64,000 nt of DNA from Beverwykella pulmonaria (lineage: Eukaryota; Ascomycota; Dothideomycetes; Pleosporales; Melanommataceae): the NCBI GenBank assembly GCA_001599595.1, contig BCHH01000022.1, positions 77,705-141,704 on the forward strand, read 5' to 3'. A program made the position numbers and the translations under genes. Below are positions 1 to 11,282 of the stretch, in pieces. Under the pieces are notes generated by a model. It did not search any database, was not told the DNA's origin, and saw only the letters and a list, made by a program, of their open reading frames with translations. The first letter of the stretch is position 1. Each line of letters opens with the position of its first letter.

Positions 1-252
1 GCATACGAAGCAGACGGACAGGTCAAGAAGGCAGTGGAGCTGCTGGAGCAAGTGGTCGCAGTACAAGAGAAAGTCCTAGCGGAAGACCACCCCGATCGAC
101 TGGCGTCGCAGCACGCGCTCGCAATCGCATACCGAGCAGACGGACAGGTCAAGAAGGCAATGGAGCTGCTGGAGCAAGTGGTTGCAGTAAAAGAGAAAGT
201 CTTAAGGGTCGATCATCCTTCCCGACTTGCTTCAGAACGGAATCTTGTATAT
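1..252 (+). repeat. Two tandem 126-bp TPR-coding repeats
   Basis: Bases 1-126 and 127-252 are direct copies with a period of exactly 126 bp (42 codons). The first half of each unit is almost identical, and divergence is concentrated at the 3' end of the last unit. The array probably continues left of the window. Confidence 0.85.
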
Positions 253-291
253 TTGCAGGCAGAACTTACCGCGAACCGAAGCTCAACTTAA
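1..291 (+). CDS. TPR-repeat protein, 3' end (kinesin light chain / NB-ARC-TPR type)
   Basis: The frame is open from base 1 to the TAA at 289-291, so this is the C-terminal end of a longer gene that starts outside the window. It encodes two 42-residue tetratricopeptide repeats of the kinesin light chain-like class (pattern A-Y-x-A-D-G-Q-V-K-K-A-x-E-L-L-E-Q-V-V then H-P-D-R-L-A-S). The final repeat ends in a short non-repeat tail. In fungi such repeats usually form the ligand-sensing C-terminus of NB-ARC or NACHT STAND proteins, but the nucleotide-binding part is not in view, so that assignment is an inference. The two units are nearly identical in DNA, as expected for a recently amplified sensor array. 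Confidence 0.75.
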   Translation, partial: AYEADGQVKKAVELLEQVVAVQEKVLAEDHPDRLASQHALAIAYRADGQVKKAMELLEQVVAVKEKVLRVDHPSRLASERNLVYLQAELTANRSST

Positions 292-434
292 ACTGCAATC
301 TCGCATTCTTCTATACTATTTTAGACCTTTATCTGCTGCTTTCTAAAAGGTTTAATAGTCACAGTTTAGCATTGTAGTGAGTATAAGATGCGTAAGCATA
401 CTGATGTTAAAGCAGCAGTTAGAACGATAGTGTG

Positions 435-561
435 GTACAAAGGGCCCCCTGAACGGGTTTGTAGCGTGAGCCACTGCACGGACAAATTTTGTATAAAAAG
501 ATCGATTTGTATGGAAACGCACTGACACGCGCTACAAACCCGTTCATGGGGGGAGCTTGTA
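435..561. repeat. Inverted repeat / foldback element
   Basis: A perfect 17-bp inverted repeat (450-466 and 530-546) lies inside a longer imperfect one reaching about 435-470 and 525-561, with a loop of roughly 60 bp. No coding potential is seen inside. It could be a small foldback MITE or simply a hairpin; flanking target duplications are not clear. Confidence 0.5.
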
Positions 562-849
562 CATTGTGTCGCCACCACTAGCAGGGAGGACGGCCGACCC
601 GCTCCGGCCACACCCTTGTGCGGATGGCGATTCTGTAGGTGTTCTTATGGTGTTAACTAGAGGCTTAGAAAGGTTGAGTTGGACCTCAAGGCCGCGCGAG
701 CAGAGGTCGGCAGGCTAAAGAGCGGCGTGCGTTTACTAACACTTCTTGCATTCACATCCACAACGTTCGTCGCTAAAAGGACCTGAACGGTGTCTATATG
801 ACCTTAGACGGCTGCGTGCCATAAGAGAGTTGTACCCCGAATGTCTTGT

Positions 850-1200
850 TTATCTGGAGAACGCCTTGTTGAGTAAGTTGAAGAACAGCTTTTGCATTTC
901 TTTCCTTTGCAGTAGCGCAGAGACGTGCGATATCGACCCAGTACTTTGCCACCCTTCCGGTATCGGTCCATTGATTGAAAAGACAAAGAGTATTTTCTTG
1001 CTACTTGTAGCTGATGACTGGATAACCGTATCTGTAATTTCGATGGATGTTGCTCGATAGAGATACTGAATAACTTTTTCACCATCCAGACCGCCTGCAG
1101 CTGTTAGCACCACCTGCTCGGTGATCTGGACGTCTGCTCCTCGCCGGTCAAGGAGTGACATGACTTCCTTACTACTCCAGGCGTTCCAGACAGCATCTAG
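850..1200 (-). pseudogene. Ankyrin-type repeat remnant of a fungal NACHT/STAND protein
   Basis: On the minus strand, 1012-1200 reads as an incomplete copy of the repeat found at the C-termini of fungal NACHT-ankyrin proteins: K-E-V-M-S-L-L-D-R-R-G-A-D-V-Q-I-T-E-Q-V-V, then T-A-A-G, D-G-E-K-V-I-Q-Y-L, then E-I-T-D-T-V-I. The flanking sequence loses the pattern, and no NACHT domain or intact frame is found nearby. I read it as a relic of a gene for a nucleotide-binding allorecognition-type protein. Family recognition is from memory of the repeat pattern. Confidence 0.55.
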
Positions 1201-2835
1201 TTGGGGAGTTATGTGGGAGTTGATATCTGTATGAGCTTGGTCAGTTAACCCACGTATGCGAATAATTCGTCGCTACACGGTCATTGTAGCTGTATCTTCC
1301 TATGATAATACGGGGCAATCCCCAGAGTCTACATCGAGCCAACACACTTATGCCTAGGGTCCAACCTTATGTTGCCCATGGATACTATTGCCATTAATTA
1401 TAGTATGGTTAACCATTTTAGGGCTCTGTTGACAACCAATCCGGCCGTGAAACTGTGCGTCTCTAATTTAGCGCTAGTGATTGTTCTGGTCCGCCTACGG
1501 ATCATCTCTTAGAACTAGCATATAGCAGAAACTGTCCCCTTTATCACTTCAGTGATAACATAATTCAGCAATGGATAATATGCTTCAAGATCCTCGCCCT
1601 AGAAATAGCCCTACGTTCAGGAAACGACCATAGCTTCCATCTCCCCTGTAGTAACGGTGTTCTGCTACAAAATTTACCCAATGCGTAAAATGGCAGACCA
1701 TGGTACCCCAAACACCCCAAGGCCCCCTTAACAGTGAATTGACGCTTCGTGTGGAGGATATGGAGGGAGTTAAGTGCTGTATATGTGTTGGGGTATGACA
1801 ACAATGCGACACCTAGATACGGATTTGGAGCCAGGACATTACAATGTCCCCCTAACTCATCTGCACTTGCGGGAAATACTGTTTTATGCCTCTGAGTACC
1901 ATACTCTAGCTCTTTCTTCATAGATATCACCCTTAGATGACAGCTCAAAGCCCCGCCCTGAACGGCAGTCTCCTTCTTGTTGGTGGGCCTATCATGCGTT
2001 ATGAAGCCATGTTGAATTCAACCGAACCTTTCTGTTCTAGTGATATGCGGACTGATTTGATGCAGAAAACACGTAGCGCGATTCTGAGCGATATCACTAC
2101 AGTATTGATATTTTGATAACGCCCCGTATGTCGCCATTGAGGCAGACCACGTCTAACTGCGGGATGGCGATTGCGGAGGAAGCCTCTCGTATGCCGAAGT
2201 TATCGCGAGTCTCTCGATGATCTCCGTGCTTTTGCACACGTGGGTGCTTATTGGATGTGTTGAGATTGGTGACCGTATGATAGAGGCGGGAAGAACCATG
2301 ATCCTATTTAGATGCATAACGTTGAGTTGTGATAAGTTGGTGGGATATTAGGGAAACATCCGTTATAGGGTATCATTTGTCAAATCGCAATCTAAAATTT
2401 TGCGATAATTCTCCCAACCGTATCTCCAACCACCATGGCATATTATTCAAAGGACCTGAGGCTCCTAGGCCAAGTAAAATTCCAATAACGAGCGAGGGTG
2501 ATACAATTAGCATTATGAAAACCAGGCAATGCAGTACATTAGTTGCTTGAGGGCCACGGGTGGGATTGTCAGGGAATAACACGTTTGAAGAAATAGTGTT
2601 TCTAGGATTAGAAACTACTATAAAGTGCTTCAAGCAGCTGTAATTTGCTGCATTGGCTTGTAAAGCTAAGAATAAGAAACAAGAAACAACGAGATACAAG
2701 TGCTATCTGGCCCTAGATAGTTCACAATTTGTTACCCACGGAACCCTCCTTATACACTACAAGGCTTGGTGAGGGGAGAGACTAATAGAAGAAATAATAC
2801 TAGGGTCCTTGTGCCAGAGGAGAGTACGTAGCTAC
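1201..2835. other. Gene-poor stretch, no supported gene
   Basis: Only short overlapping frames without recognisable domains, codon bias or splice logic. A minus-strand frame at 1565-1948 (about 127 codons) has no family resemblance I can see. The stretch looks like decayed accessory DNA. Confidence 0.4.
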
Positions 2836-4238
2836 CTAAAGTTTCGGGAGGGTCGGATTGGACGGTACGCTCTCGGACGAACTTGCCCCTTCACCTCGAA
2901 CTTTTTTATTCGCTCGCTTCAAGTCCCTTGCGATATCACTGATAACCCCACACAACGCATCCCGGAAGGTCTCGTAACGGTATCTAACTGCCCTGACTTT
3001 TGCCTCCACGTCTTTATTGCCCTCGAAATTTTCGGGAGAACAGCTGGAATCGGCTTTCAACCACGCGTCCAGAAGCTGCTTGTACACCTCGGCGTCGTAC
3101 TTATCAAGCGTCAAATCGGCCACCCGCTTTTTATCTTGCGTCGATGACACGGTCCTTCTATGGGCAATGCAGGACCGACAATCGGGCTTAGCGTACATAA
3201 GTATGTCGCTTTCGGTCTTCTCATTGCCTTTAGCTTGCTGGACTATGTGCGACTCTTGGATATGGGCGACAAAATTTCTCTTTACCGTTTTGAGTTCCCT
3301 ACCCCAGTCCGTGACATACCCTATAAGTTTTATCCGGGCTTTGTCTATAAATTACTTAATTTTTCAACTGATCTCTGCGTATGTTGGCCACTTACCCATT
3401 TTAGGATTATACCTGGTTAATTCAAGGCACAGGTTGGGAGGTTGGATAAGCTTGTGCCTTACGATGGAGTGAGTCCCGATCACCATGTCGACCCGTGCAG
3501 TCTCTGACACGAGAAAGCGCATATCCTTGTATACCTTGGGGCTGGTGGAATGGAACCAAGAGACGTGAACCGCACCAGATACTGTATGAATGTTGCCAGT
3601 AGCCACGGTGCCGCCATTCAATTCCCTTCGCCTCAGTGGTTGAAAGTCGGTGAAGCCTAAGCGGTTCGCGAAATCGGCCGAAATGATGTTCCCTTGAAAA
3701 CATCCTGTATCTAGTACGCATCTTCCCTCTAGACGCTCGATGACATCCGATCCAGGGCACGGATAAACTGAGACTGTGATGATATAAGAATCATCTGTCC
3801 GCCCGTCGAACATCTTAAAGTCAGGTTTAGTCCCATGTTCCCATGTAGGTTCTGTGCGTATTCTTACCTTCTCATCGGCATCCTCCCAAACAGCGGTTTC
3901 CACTTCTACTGCCAGCTTACGCCTCAGTTTTCTAAGCCCACCGAAGAGGCCTTTGAAACAATCCCACCACGACAATTTCGAAATTGCTACCTGAGTCTTG
4001 GTTCTTCTTATTGCTCGGTGTGCATCTGGTATACTGGGATCTTCTTCAACTATTGTGTAGGTCGATGACGCAAGTGAGAGAGAACGGGAGCGCCTCGGGT
4101 CATCTGATACTTCGGCACCTGGAACAGCAAGGTGTTGATGATCGGCCCTCGTATTCGGCTCTTCTGGATTTGTTAGAGTAGGTTCTAGGAAGTCTAGTCG
4201 GGTTCGAGAATAAAGTTACCTGTTTCTTTGGTGTCCAT
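2836..4238 (-). CDS. Retropepsin-fold (aspartic protease-like) protein, 431 aa
   Basis: Three exons, read from high to low coordinate: 4238-4220, 4163-3396 and 3344-2836. They are joined by introns of 56 nt (branch CTAAC) and 51 nt (donor GTAAGT); the total is 1296 nt. Around residue 158 is a D-T-G-C motif in a hydrophobic setting (V-L-D-T-G-C-F-Q-G-N-I-I-S), followed by a G-F strand and later M-V-I-G. This is the layout of a single retropepsin-type aspartic protease domain, as in DDI1-like or retroelement-derived proteases. The C-terminal third is charged and probably helical, ending in a Ser/Pro tail. There is no reverse transcriptase, gag zinc knuckle or integrase, so it looks like a host gene rather than a live element. 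Catalytic activity is inferred only from the D-T-G triad. Confidence 0.65.
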
Positions 4239-5916
4239 ATGTGCTAAAGATTCTATATTGAAATAGGATGTAAAAGTGTTGTTAGAGTGGAGCAACTAAA
4301 TTGTGTGTGTAAAGGCTGAGACGGCTCGAATTTATAATGGAACAACGGAGTCGGCAAACCTCTCTCGACAATGCGTCTTTCCGATTCAAGCCTCCTGTCT
4401 CCCGTCTATGAATCGACGATCAGACATTCCACCTCGTTACTCGCGCACTTGTTTCGTCGGGCACATTAGAAGACTCCTTCAATCATGCGAACATGTGGGT
4501 TATTACGCATATTGGCGATCTTGAGCCACCGCCATGTCGACTCCATTAGGTAGTGGAGTCTGAAGCGACGAAGGCTGAAAGAACACCTGAGCGTCACAGT
4601 CGACTTAGCTTCTATTTCACCCTGGGATTTGATTTAAGGTGTTGCGATTCCGGGACAGTGGCTTATGAAGTATAAGAGGGTGCCTTTAGGATATCCTGAG
4701 GCAGCCTCTAGACTGTCTCTTCTGATGACTGGTCCAAGCCGCCCGCGTAAAATATTTTTCACCTTTCGGACATCGGCTGAGCCTAGTGTCTACACGTCGC
4801 CCGATCAGAGGATAGCAGCATATTGCGCTTTGAGAAATGGTAAAGGATATGACGATGCTTCCAAGTAGTCGACGTGGATGAGCGTGTATGCAAGATTGCG
4901 GGGCCGAAGAGCGACGACTAGAACTGGATTCGGAGTGTTGCGAAGCCGTGGTGCCGGCCGTCTACAGCCGATTCGCTCCGATGTCACCGGTCGCCCAGGA
5001 AGCGCCACATCGCTTCAGCCTGCTGTTTGGCGTCGGAATCTGGTGAGCCTGAATGCCTTTTCTGCGATGGACTGACAAAACATGGTCCCACTTGCACTTA
5101 AGGTGGTTCGATCTCCTCACTCTTTGGTGTGCATCATCAAATCGATACTCGAGTGGATTGGATGTTTCGGGCCTGAAGGCACTTCCTGCTGTCGACACGA
5201 CAGCTCGCTTGAGTGACTGAATTGCCCACGAAATGTTCGAGTGGTTCCTCCAATCACATCACTGGCCCCTCGGGCTTCAAAGCTTCGTTACATATCCTGA
5301 AAGAAGAACGAGACTACTACATCATTAGCAAGGCAAGAAAATCTCTGATGCGAAGCGACTCACGACCCTCGATCAACGACTTCTATTAGCTTCGGAAACC
5401 TCCACAACACCTCCACGTGCAGCCTCACGTAGCCTTCAACGGTGCTCACAAAATCGCCAGAAAGCAATGACTGAGAAATGCGAAGAGAAGCAGGAAGGTA
5501 TATAGAAGGAGTTTAAAGCAGTCATGTTATTATCTGCTCTGAAAAGATCAGTGTAAATCGGCACCATCCTGGACACCGCATGCAGCTGCAGGTTAATCTA
5601 GACACGAACCAAAGTTGGGACTCGAGCAAGCATCCCCCGCTCTGCTTGCATATTCGAAACCTTCAGAAGCGAAGCATCGGCATGAAAAGAGCAAGAACGA
5701 AGCAGGAATACCCTATTAGAGAGAGCCAGCGAGCTGTAAATAGGGAATGCTGCATATTGCCAACGACATCTCATACCACAAGATGAGAAAGCCGCATCAC
5801 CAAATGGAAGAAACCAGATGATCTGTAGTATGCGTGCTGCAAGTCTGATGGCGTGAATGAGACGGAGGCTGCCGATATATATATCAGCAGTAGCCCCCGG
5901 ATTGGAGTCGTTAGCC
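4239..5916. other. Intergenic, no supported gene
   Basis: Short frames only. One minus-strand stretch (about 4962-5198) has a basic, Cys/His-containing reading that could be debris of a gene, but no domain is convincing. A TATATATAT run near 5874-5884 lies about 35-45 bp upstream of the ATG chosen for the next gene and could be its TATA element. Confidence 0.35.
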
Positions 5917-7316
5917 ATGAAATCCAACCATATCGCACTCGCTCCACTCAACGTCGAGATGTTAGAGATACCAACGAGCGAAGACGGACAAGCCAAAGAG
6001 CCCACCCGTGACTCCCTTCATTCAGCAACTTCCGCAGTTAGAGACCACAGTCCAAACGGGAGCACACTTCCAAACCCGGCTTCTTCCCCACATGACGCGG
6101 CCAGCCTAGCTGGGGCAGACCTCGGCCGGGTTCTGTCCCATGTTAGTATCCCACCACATCCACCCGGGGGATGGCCTCTATTGGCGAAACTAATGGCCGA
6201 AAACCCTGGTTTAGCTGCGTTCCCGCGTTTTAAGGACCTCAACATCAAAAGCCTTTTGTATTACCAGTGCAAACTAGCTGTTCTTCGGAACGAGCTGCAC
6301 GAGATGGAATGGAAAGATGACTCTGAGAATGATTGGATATCTTTTGCTGATGGGTTGGTCCAAAGTAACTCACCGCAGTTTCATAAGGTGGAGGAAATTC
6401 GGCGCGTCCTGAAAGAGTACAGTAAGCTCTATTCCCTGACTCTCAGATGATATTCAGTCACGATTGACGCCGCTTTTCAAGACGAATCACTGCTTCTTTT
6501 CTCAAAGATCTGCGCGCTACCAGAGCCCGAAATATACAATATGCGTACGCTCCGTCGGTGGATTCGGAATCCGAAAAGCGCGGATTGTGCTGTCAGCGGC
6601 CAATATGATCTTGAGAATACCTGGGGAGAGATCGATGTAGATCCCGACACACTTGACCCCGGCCTTTGGAGATGGGCTGGGAGAGTGTTTCTGAACCTAA
6701 TCTGGTCGCAAAAATCCCATGAGAGACACAAGTCGGACCCCAAAAACCTAGTCTGCACCTCGCCTACAACCAAAGTTGACGGCTTGACACGGTGGGTTGT
6801 CGTTGAAGCTATTCCACGTTGGAAAGAGTTGATTCACCCACGGAGGTCATTGAATACTGGGATTCATGTGGACGTCGAGGATGTCCCGCAGCCTCCAAAG
6901 CGGCCCAGGGAGAAGGAGGAAGTTCTAGAGGAAGGAGCCCTGGAGTCCTGGACGGAGAGCGGCCCACTCAGATTCACTAATGGACTCTCCACGGTGGTTG
7001 CATGTCTCTTACCCGTCATAGCTATCATTGTCTTGTCCCACCTCGACGGGCTCAAGAATCTGCTACTCTGCCTGGCGGGATTCGCAGTGCTGTTCACTCT
7101 CGGCTTGATGGCACTTACCCAAGGAACCAGCACCAGGACGGAAATCTTCGCCGCCACCGCAGCGTAAGTATTCAAGACTACAGTTTAGCTTGTTCGTTTC
7201 CACTGACATCTATTAGTTTCTCGGCAGTAATGGTGGTCTTCATTTCTCCTACGCCAGTTTACACCCTGCCTCCCGGCTCATCCACCGTCATTATTCCGAC
7301 GGGTACAACGATATAG
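5917..7316 (+). CDS. DUF6594 membrane protein, 428 aa
   Basis: Exons 5917-6421, 6482-7163 and 7217-7316, with introns of 60 and 53 nt (donors GTAAGC and GTAAGT; branch CTGAC in the second). An alternative in-frame ATG lies at 5857; 5917 is preferred because the earlier one sits on a TATA-like run. The N-terminal part has the hallmarks of fungal DUF6594 proteins: W-P-L-L-A-K-L-M-A-x-N-P-x-L-A-x-F-x-R-F, L-L-Y-Y-Q-x-x-L, a K-E-Y-N-E-S-L-L-L block created by the first splice, then L-x-x-L-R-R-W. Two or three hydrophobic helices close the protein. The last is restored by the second splice (A-F-S-A-V-M-V-V-F-I-S), which supports the model. The family is widespread in ascomycetes, often in repeat-rich or allorecognition-linked regions; its function is not known to me. 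Confidence 0.8.
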
Positions 7317-7425
7317 CATACATTAAACATCCTTGGAGGTCGCGGTCGACTGTCTGAAGCCTGTATCAAAGCATTCATTTACGTGGGGGTTAAAGGGGAA
7401 TTATTTGTTTCGGTGAGAGCAAACC

Positions 7426-8618
7426 TCAGTTCGCCTCATCCCCGATTTCCAGGTTCCCTAATTTGAATCTCTTCCGTTTCGTGTCAGCGTAATTTGTGTG
7501 ATTATGATGGTTCTTGACTCTTTCCCTCACATAATCCAATCCTTTCACCGGCTCACCCTTCTCCGCATCTTCGCCCACAAGACCCAAACGCTTGAGCAGC
7601 GGAGATAGCGCGGGCTTAATATCCACCTCATTCCTTGGTCTCACAAAATAGAACAAGCCAAGACGATGAAGATATGCTTGGTCTTTCGGGGGCCGTACTA
7701 CCCGGTTAGTGGTCGACTTCAAGTACCCTACAGACCAGAAGTCCAACGTGTCTTCAACCTTACAAATTATCCCATCATCGACCGGGGGTACGTACTTCCA
7801 TTCGCCGGAGGGAGTCTTGAGCTGCAATCCGGCGATATTTTGGCTCCAGAGAAGAATCAAGGGCTTGGAGTCTGTGTATGCTCTCGACGGCGTGTTCTGT
7901 ACTTTGGCATCGTCTTCTTTGCATCGTGGACGGTAGATCATGTAGCGCAGATGGTCATCGCTTTGGTCTTCATACTGATGCTGCTTGGAGAAGTAGTCTT
8001 CAGGAAGCTCCAAGATGAGCGAAAAGAGGGTGAAGATCTTGGAAGCAATCTCCAAAGCGTGTCGTGAGAAGTCTTCAATCTCAGGTTGGAATGGCTGGAA
8101 GAAAGGGTGGAATGGCTCATTCGTATTCTGAGCGATGCACTTTGGGATGTTGACAGACTCTATATTGTCGAGGACATCAGTCCCCATAATCTTCTTTTCG
8201 TTGGCCTACGAGTGGGCTCAGATGAGAGTGCTTGCTTGTTTGGACCCTTACGGTCGGATAGCTCCCGGCTTACCGCACGATATCTAAAGTAGTTCCCCTT
8301 CCTAAAATCGCATCGGTACTAGGAGGGATCCCTTTTTATTTACAGCGGAAGATCAAAGTACGCTTGTCCAATGTCATATTGCCGCCCTACCTCCGCCTGC
8401 GTTACGCCGGTATCAGTTACGCTGAAGTATCCAGATTTTTGCACCTATTGCAACTCGATAAATAGAACGCTTGCAAGAGGATAGATACTGCTTACTGCAT
8501 CTCTCAGCTCCTTTGCTAACCTCTGCTTCTCTCCAGGGTTGTTAAAGTTCGAAAGATCAATAACCCTGATTTCAGCCCAATCCAGCTCTTCACCCACAGG
8601 GCAAACAGCCACCGTATG
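7426..8618 (-). pseudogene. 2-oxoglutarate/Fe(II) dioxygenase pseudogene (IPNS-like)
   Basis: A complete isopenicillin N synthase-like gene is traceable on the minus strand. An N-terminal piece at 8618-8496 (E-L-D-W-A-E-I-R-V-I-D-L) is followed by a 51-nt intron (8495-8445). A middle exon (G-Y-F-S-V-T-D-T-G-V-T, then Y-D-I-G-Q-A-Y-F-D-L-P-L) leads to a 68-nt intron (8273-8206) and a 3' exon of about 260 codons. Damage: a TAA at 8342-8340 directly after D-L-P-L, a TAG at 8321-8319, and no ATG in the expected start position. Two of the three iron ligands are also gone: the usual H-T-D is Y-T-D, and the distal His of L-K-S-T-x-H-R-V is Asn. The 2-oxoglutarate-side sequence (R-V-V-R-P-P) and overall fold motifs remain. 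The 3' open frame could still be translated, but not as an active dioxygenase. Confidence 0.8.
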
Positions 8619-8993
8619 TAAAATTACAATGTTGATAATTGATTATGTCAGGTAGGGTTGCTCTGCACTAACTGGATTTGACAATTGCTCTGATCAGAGG
8701 TACCGACAGGAGTGTCGACCTCGCATGAATTTGTGCGCGACAGTAGGCTCAAAGTTGATGATAACTTCCTATCATCAGAATAAGGCCCTAAGGCTCAGAT
8801 AAAGCCCTTATGTGTATTGTGAGTAGTAAAAACTTAATGGTGGAGCTCTAGCGAATGGAGAGTGTTTCGTCATAAGAGCAGGCTCTAAGTGAACCAGGCG
8901 AGAAGGCGAAGTGCAAATATTATTTAACGCTATACCTGATCTTATTATACTACAATTCAGATATTGGCCTCGATTCCTCCTTGGTCTAGACTC
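8619..8993. other. Intergenic, nothing recognised
   Basis: AT-rich stretch between the dioxygenase pseudogene and the 3' end of the next minus-strand gene. No coding or repeat signal seen. Confidence 0.4.
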
Positions 8994-11282
8994 CTATTGA
9001 TAGAGCCCATGAGCAATAAGTTCATTCCCCCTTAACGACTGGTCAGAACTTAACGCAATCCTTCCAACTTGTTCCCTGGGCTGCACATTTTGCAACCTTA
9101 CCCAATAATTCTTCAGCAATCTCGCCCTATGGTCTCCATCCAGGGCGCTCGCCGGAGCCGGAATACTCACAAAATGTGAGTCTCGAGTCAGCGATGAGAT
9201 GTTCCCAAGAATTTCCGGAACCTTCAAGCAGGCGCGGATAATGACAGCGGTAATAGCGCAGACGAGTAGTACAAGAACAGAGATCATGTAAACGGTGTAC
9301 CAGATCATGTTGACACGATAGATTGGTTCTGCGAGCCATATATAGTCGCCCTTGGTGGTGACCATGATATTGCCAAGCCCGAAGGTGTCATTGAAAATAC
9401 CGCCAAGAATGACAGATGGCTCAATAGTTGAGCGGACAAAAGTGTTGTAGACTAATGTGAGTCGCTTCTGGAATATCTCGATGGGCACTTGGTGCATAAT
9501 GACCGGATAAGCGAGAAGAGTCTCGCGTGTGAATGCAGTAAGAGGGTCGTGCATGAAGACTTCTTGCGGCGTCGATGTGTCGGCGTGTTGTCTATCAAAA
9601 ATTAAGGCTAACCAATTCCATGGAACGTAACTGTGTCCAAAGTCGGCCTGTGTCAAGTTGGAGGATAGGTGAGGCTGTCGGGATTGGCGTATGGCAGTGA
9701 CGGCGCAGGACATATCACCTTTAGCTTGGCGCGAGCAATTAACGCGGGCTTCCACGTATGGCATGGTGAGGGAGCAGTTGGTCAAGGAATCTAACCGGTC
9801 GACGCTACGACCATTGCCACGGGAGCCGAAGAGAATATTCCGAGCTGGTACCGTTGAGGCTGTATCGTTGCTCCAGCATATATCAGTACGTTCTGCCGTT
9901 GTGAGAGGCACTGTGGTGTCCATGAAAAACCCGGTTGAAATCATAGAGTACGGACTCGTTGATGCATTGGTCCAACTTTGTAATAAGGGCTGGTGCTGAT
10001 TGTACCATGTCGTGTCGTTCTCTGCTGTAAGAATGATCCAATCAGAACACTGAGAAATGACTGAGTGTCAGAATATCCTTGGCTTATCTTGTGTCTGCAG
10101 CCTTCAATACTTACCTCGAAGCTGTTGTAGTTAGTTTCAATGGTGAAACTAATATTACCAACCCCCGAAGATGGTAAATTCCGAATTGGAACCCCAATTA
10201 TCGACTCGTAAGGAAGGACCTCGTTGGCTGGAACTTCAACCCATTCGGGGCTGGGATATGTGTTGTAAAGGGGAAGTAAATGGAGGATTGGAATGCGGAC
10301 ATTACCCCACACATCAACAGCGGAGCGTTTCACGGCATTGTCAATGTCACCTAAGCGTTCCACAAGGCTGCTAAATTCCATGGACCCCCCGAAGCCTTCT
10401 GTGCTGTTTGGGTATTGAAGCGCCGCTTCTGGAGAAAATAAAGCGGCTCCAAACAAAGTCGAGATCAGAGGCCGATACATACTAAATGAAGAAGCACCTA
10501 TCAAGGATTGGTGTCGTACAGTCAACCTAGGGTCAGAAGACATATAGTCGATGGTGTAGTTGGCCGAGACGGTAGGGTTCTCCTCAAGGCTCACTGCACG
10601 CAGTGAAGCCTGCCCACCTATCGGATTCAAACTCCACAACGCAAGAAGCATGAGGGTTGATATGCCAAAAATATGGAGAACAATGGCCGATTTCACAGCC
10701 CCGAATACAGTCTGACTACCCATGAGTTGCTCCAACGACTAAGAATTTCGGTAAGCAGGAGATCAGGAGATAAGGGAGGAATAGCATACGCCAACTGTAG
10801 TACCTCTCTGTGCTCGATTGTGAGCCACAGACTTAAGCATGCTGCCTACTGTAGCTGCAAAAACTAATGGCCATATTGTAGGAGCAACCTTTGTCACTTG
10901 TATGACTGTTTCGCTAAAAGCCCATTCGGTTTGACTCGTATCTTTCATGAGGATGATTAGTACTCCGAGACCTTGCAGCCATTGTTAGAACGAAGCAGCT
11001 TCAACATGTTTGGGATTGCTTGCCGGCGAAACCGAGGGCTAAGAGGAGGAATAATACGTCCGGCAGGGTTCGTAAGAGTCGATGGAAGATTGACAGATTC
11101 AAAACTAAAGGTTCTTCTGGCCATGTTGGTATAGATAGGAGTTTAGGTGATGGAGGATTTGTGCAAATGCGTTTGGGGAGGCATTCCCCAGGATTACCAC
11201 TGTTTCGGTTGTCAGGCTCGCTCAATGTAAGCTCACATGGCCCATTAGGGGCACTTCTGAAGTAGGAGTTGTCGTAAGACAT
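8994..11282 (-). CDS. Large fungal membrane protein of unknown function, 706 aa
   Basis: Four exons: 11282-11024, 10971-10790, 10738-10115 and 10049-8994 (2121 nt in all). Introns are 52, 51 and 65 nt; the first is best explained as a GC-AG intron (donor GCAAGC, branch CTAAC). The protein has an N-terminal cytosolic segment, then hydrophobic helices around L-L-L-A-L-G-F-A-G-L-G-V-L-I-I-L and W-P-L-V-F-A-A. Next comes the block L-E-Q-L-M-G-S-Q-T-V-F-G-A and a helix ending L-W-S-L-N-P-I-G-G-Q-A. A long, N-glycosylation-rich extracytoplasmic region follows, then a last helix near V-L-L-V-C-A-I-T-A-V-I-I and a cytosolic tail with L-D-G-D-H-R-A-R-L-L. This architecture matches a common family of uncharacterised ascomycete membrane proteins. 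No catalytic residues are apparent. Confidence 0.8.

Noticed and set aside
1565..1948. Minus-strand frame of 127 codons
   Set aside because: Composition looks random, no family resemblance, no splice partners.
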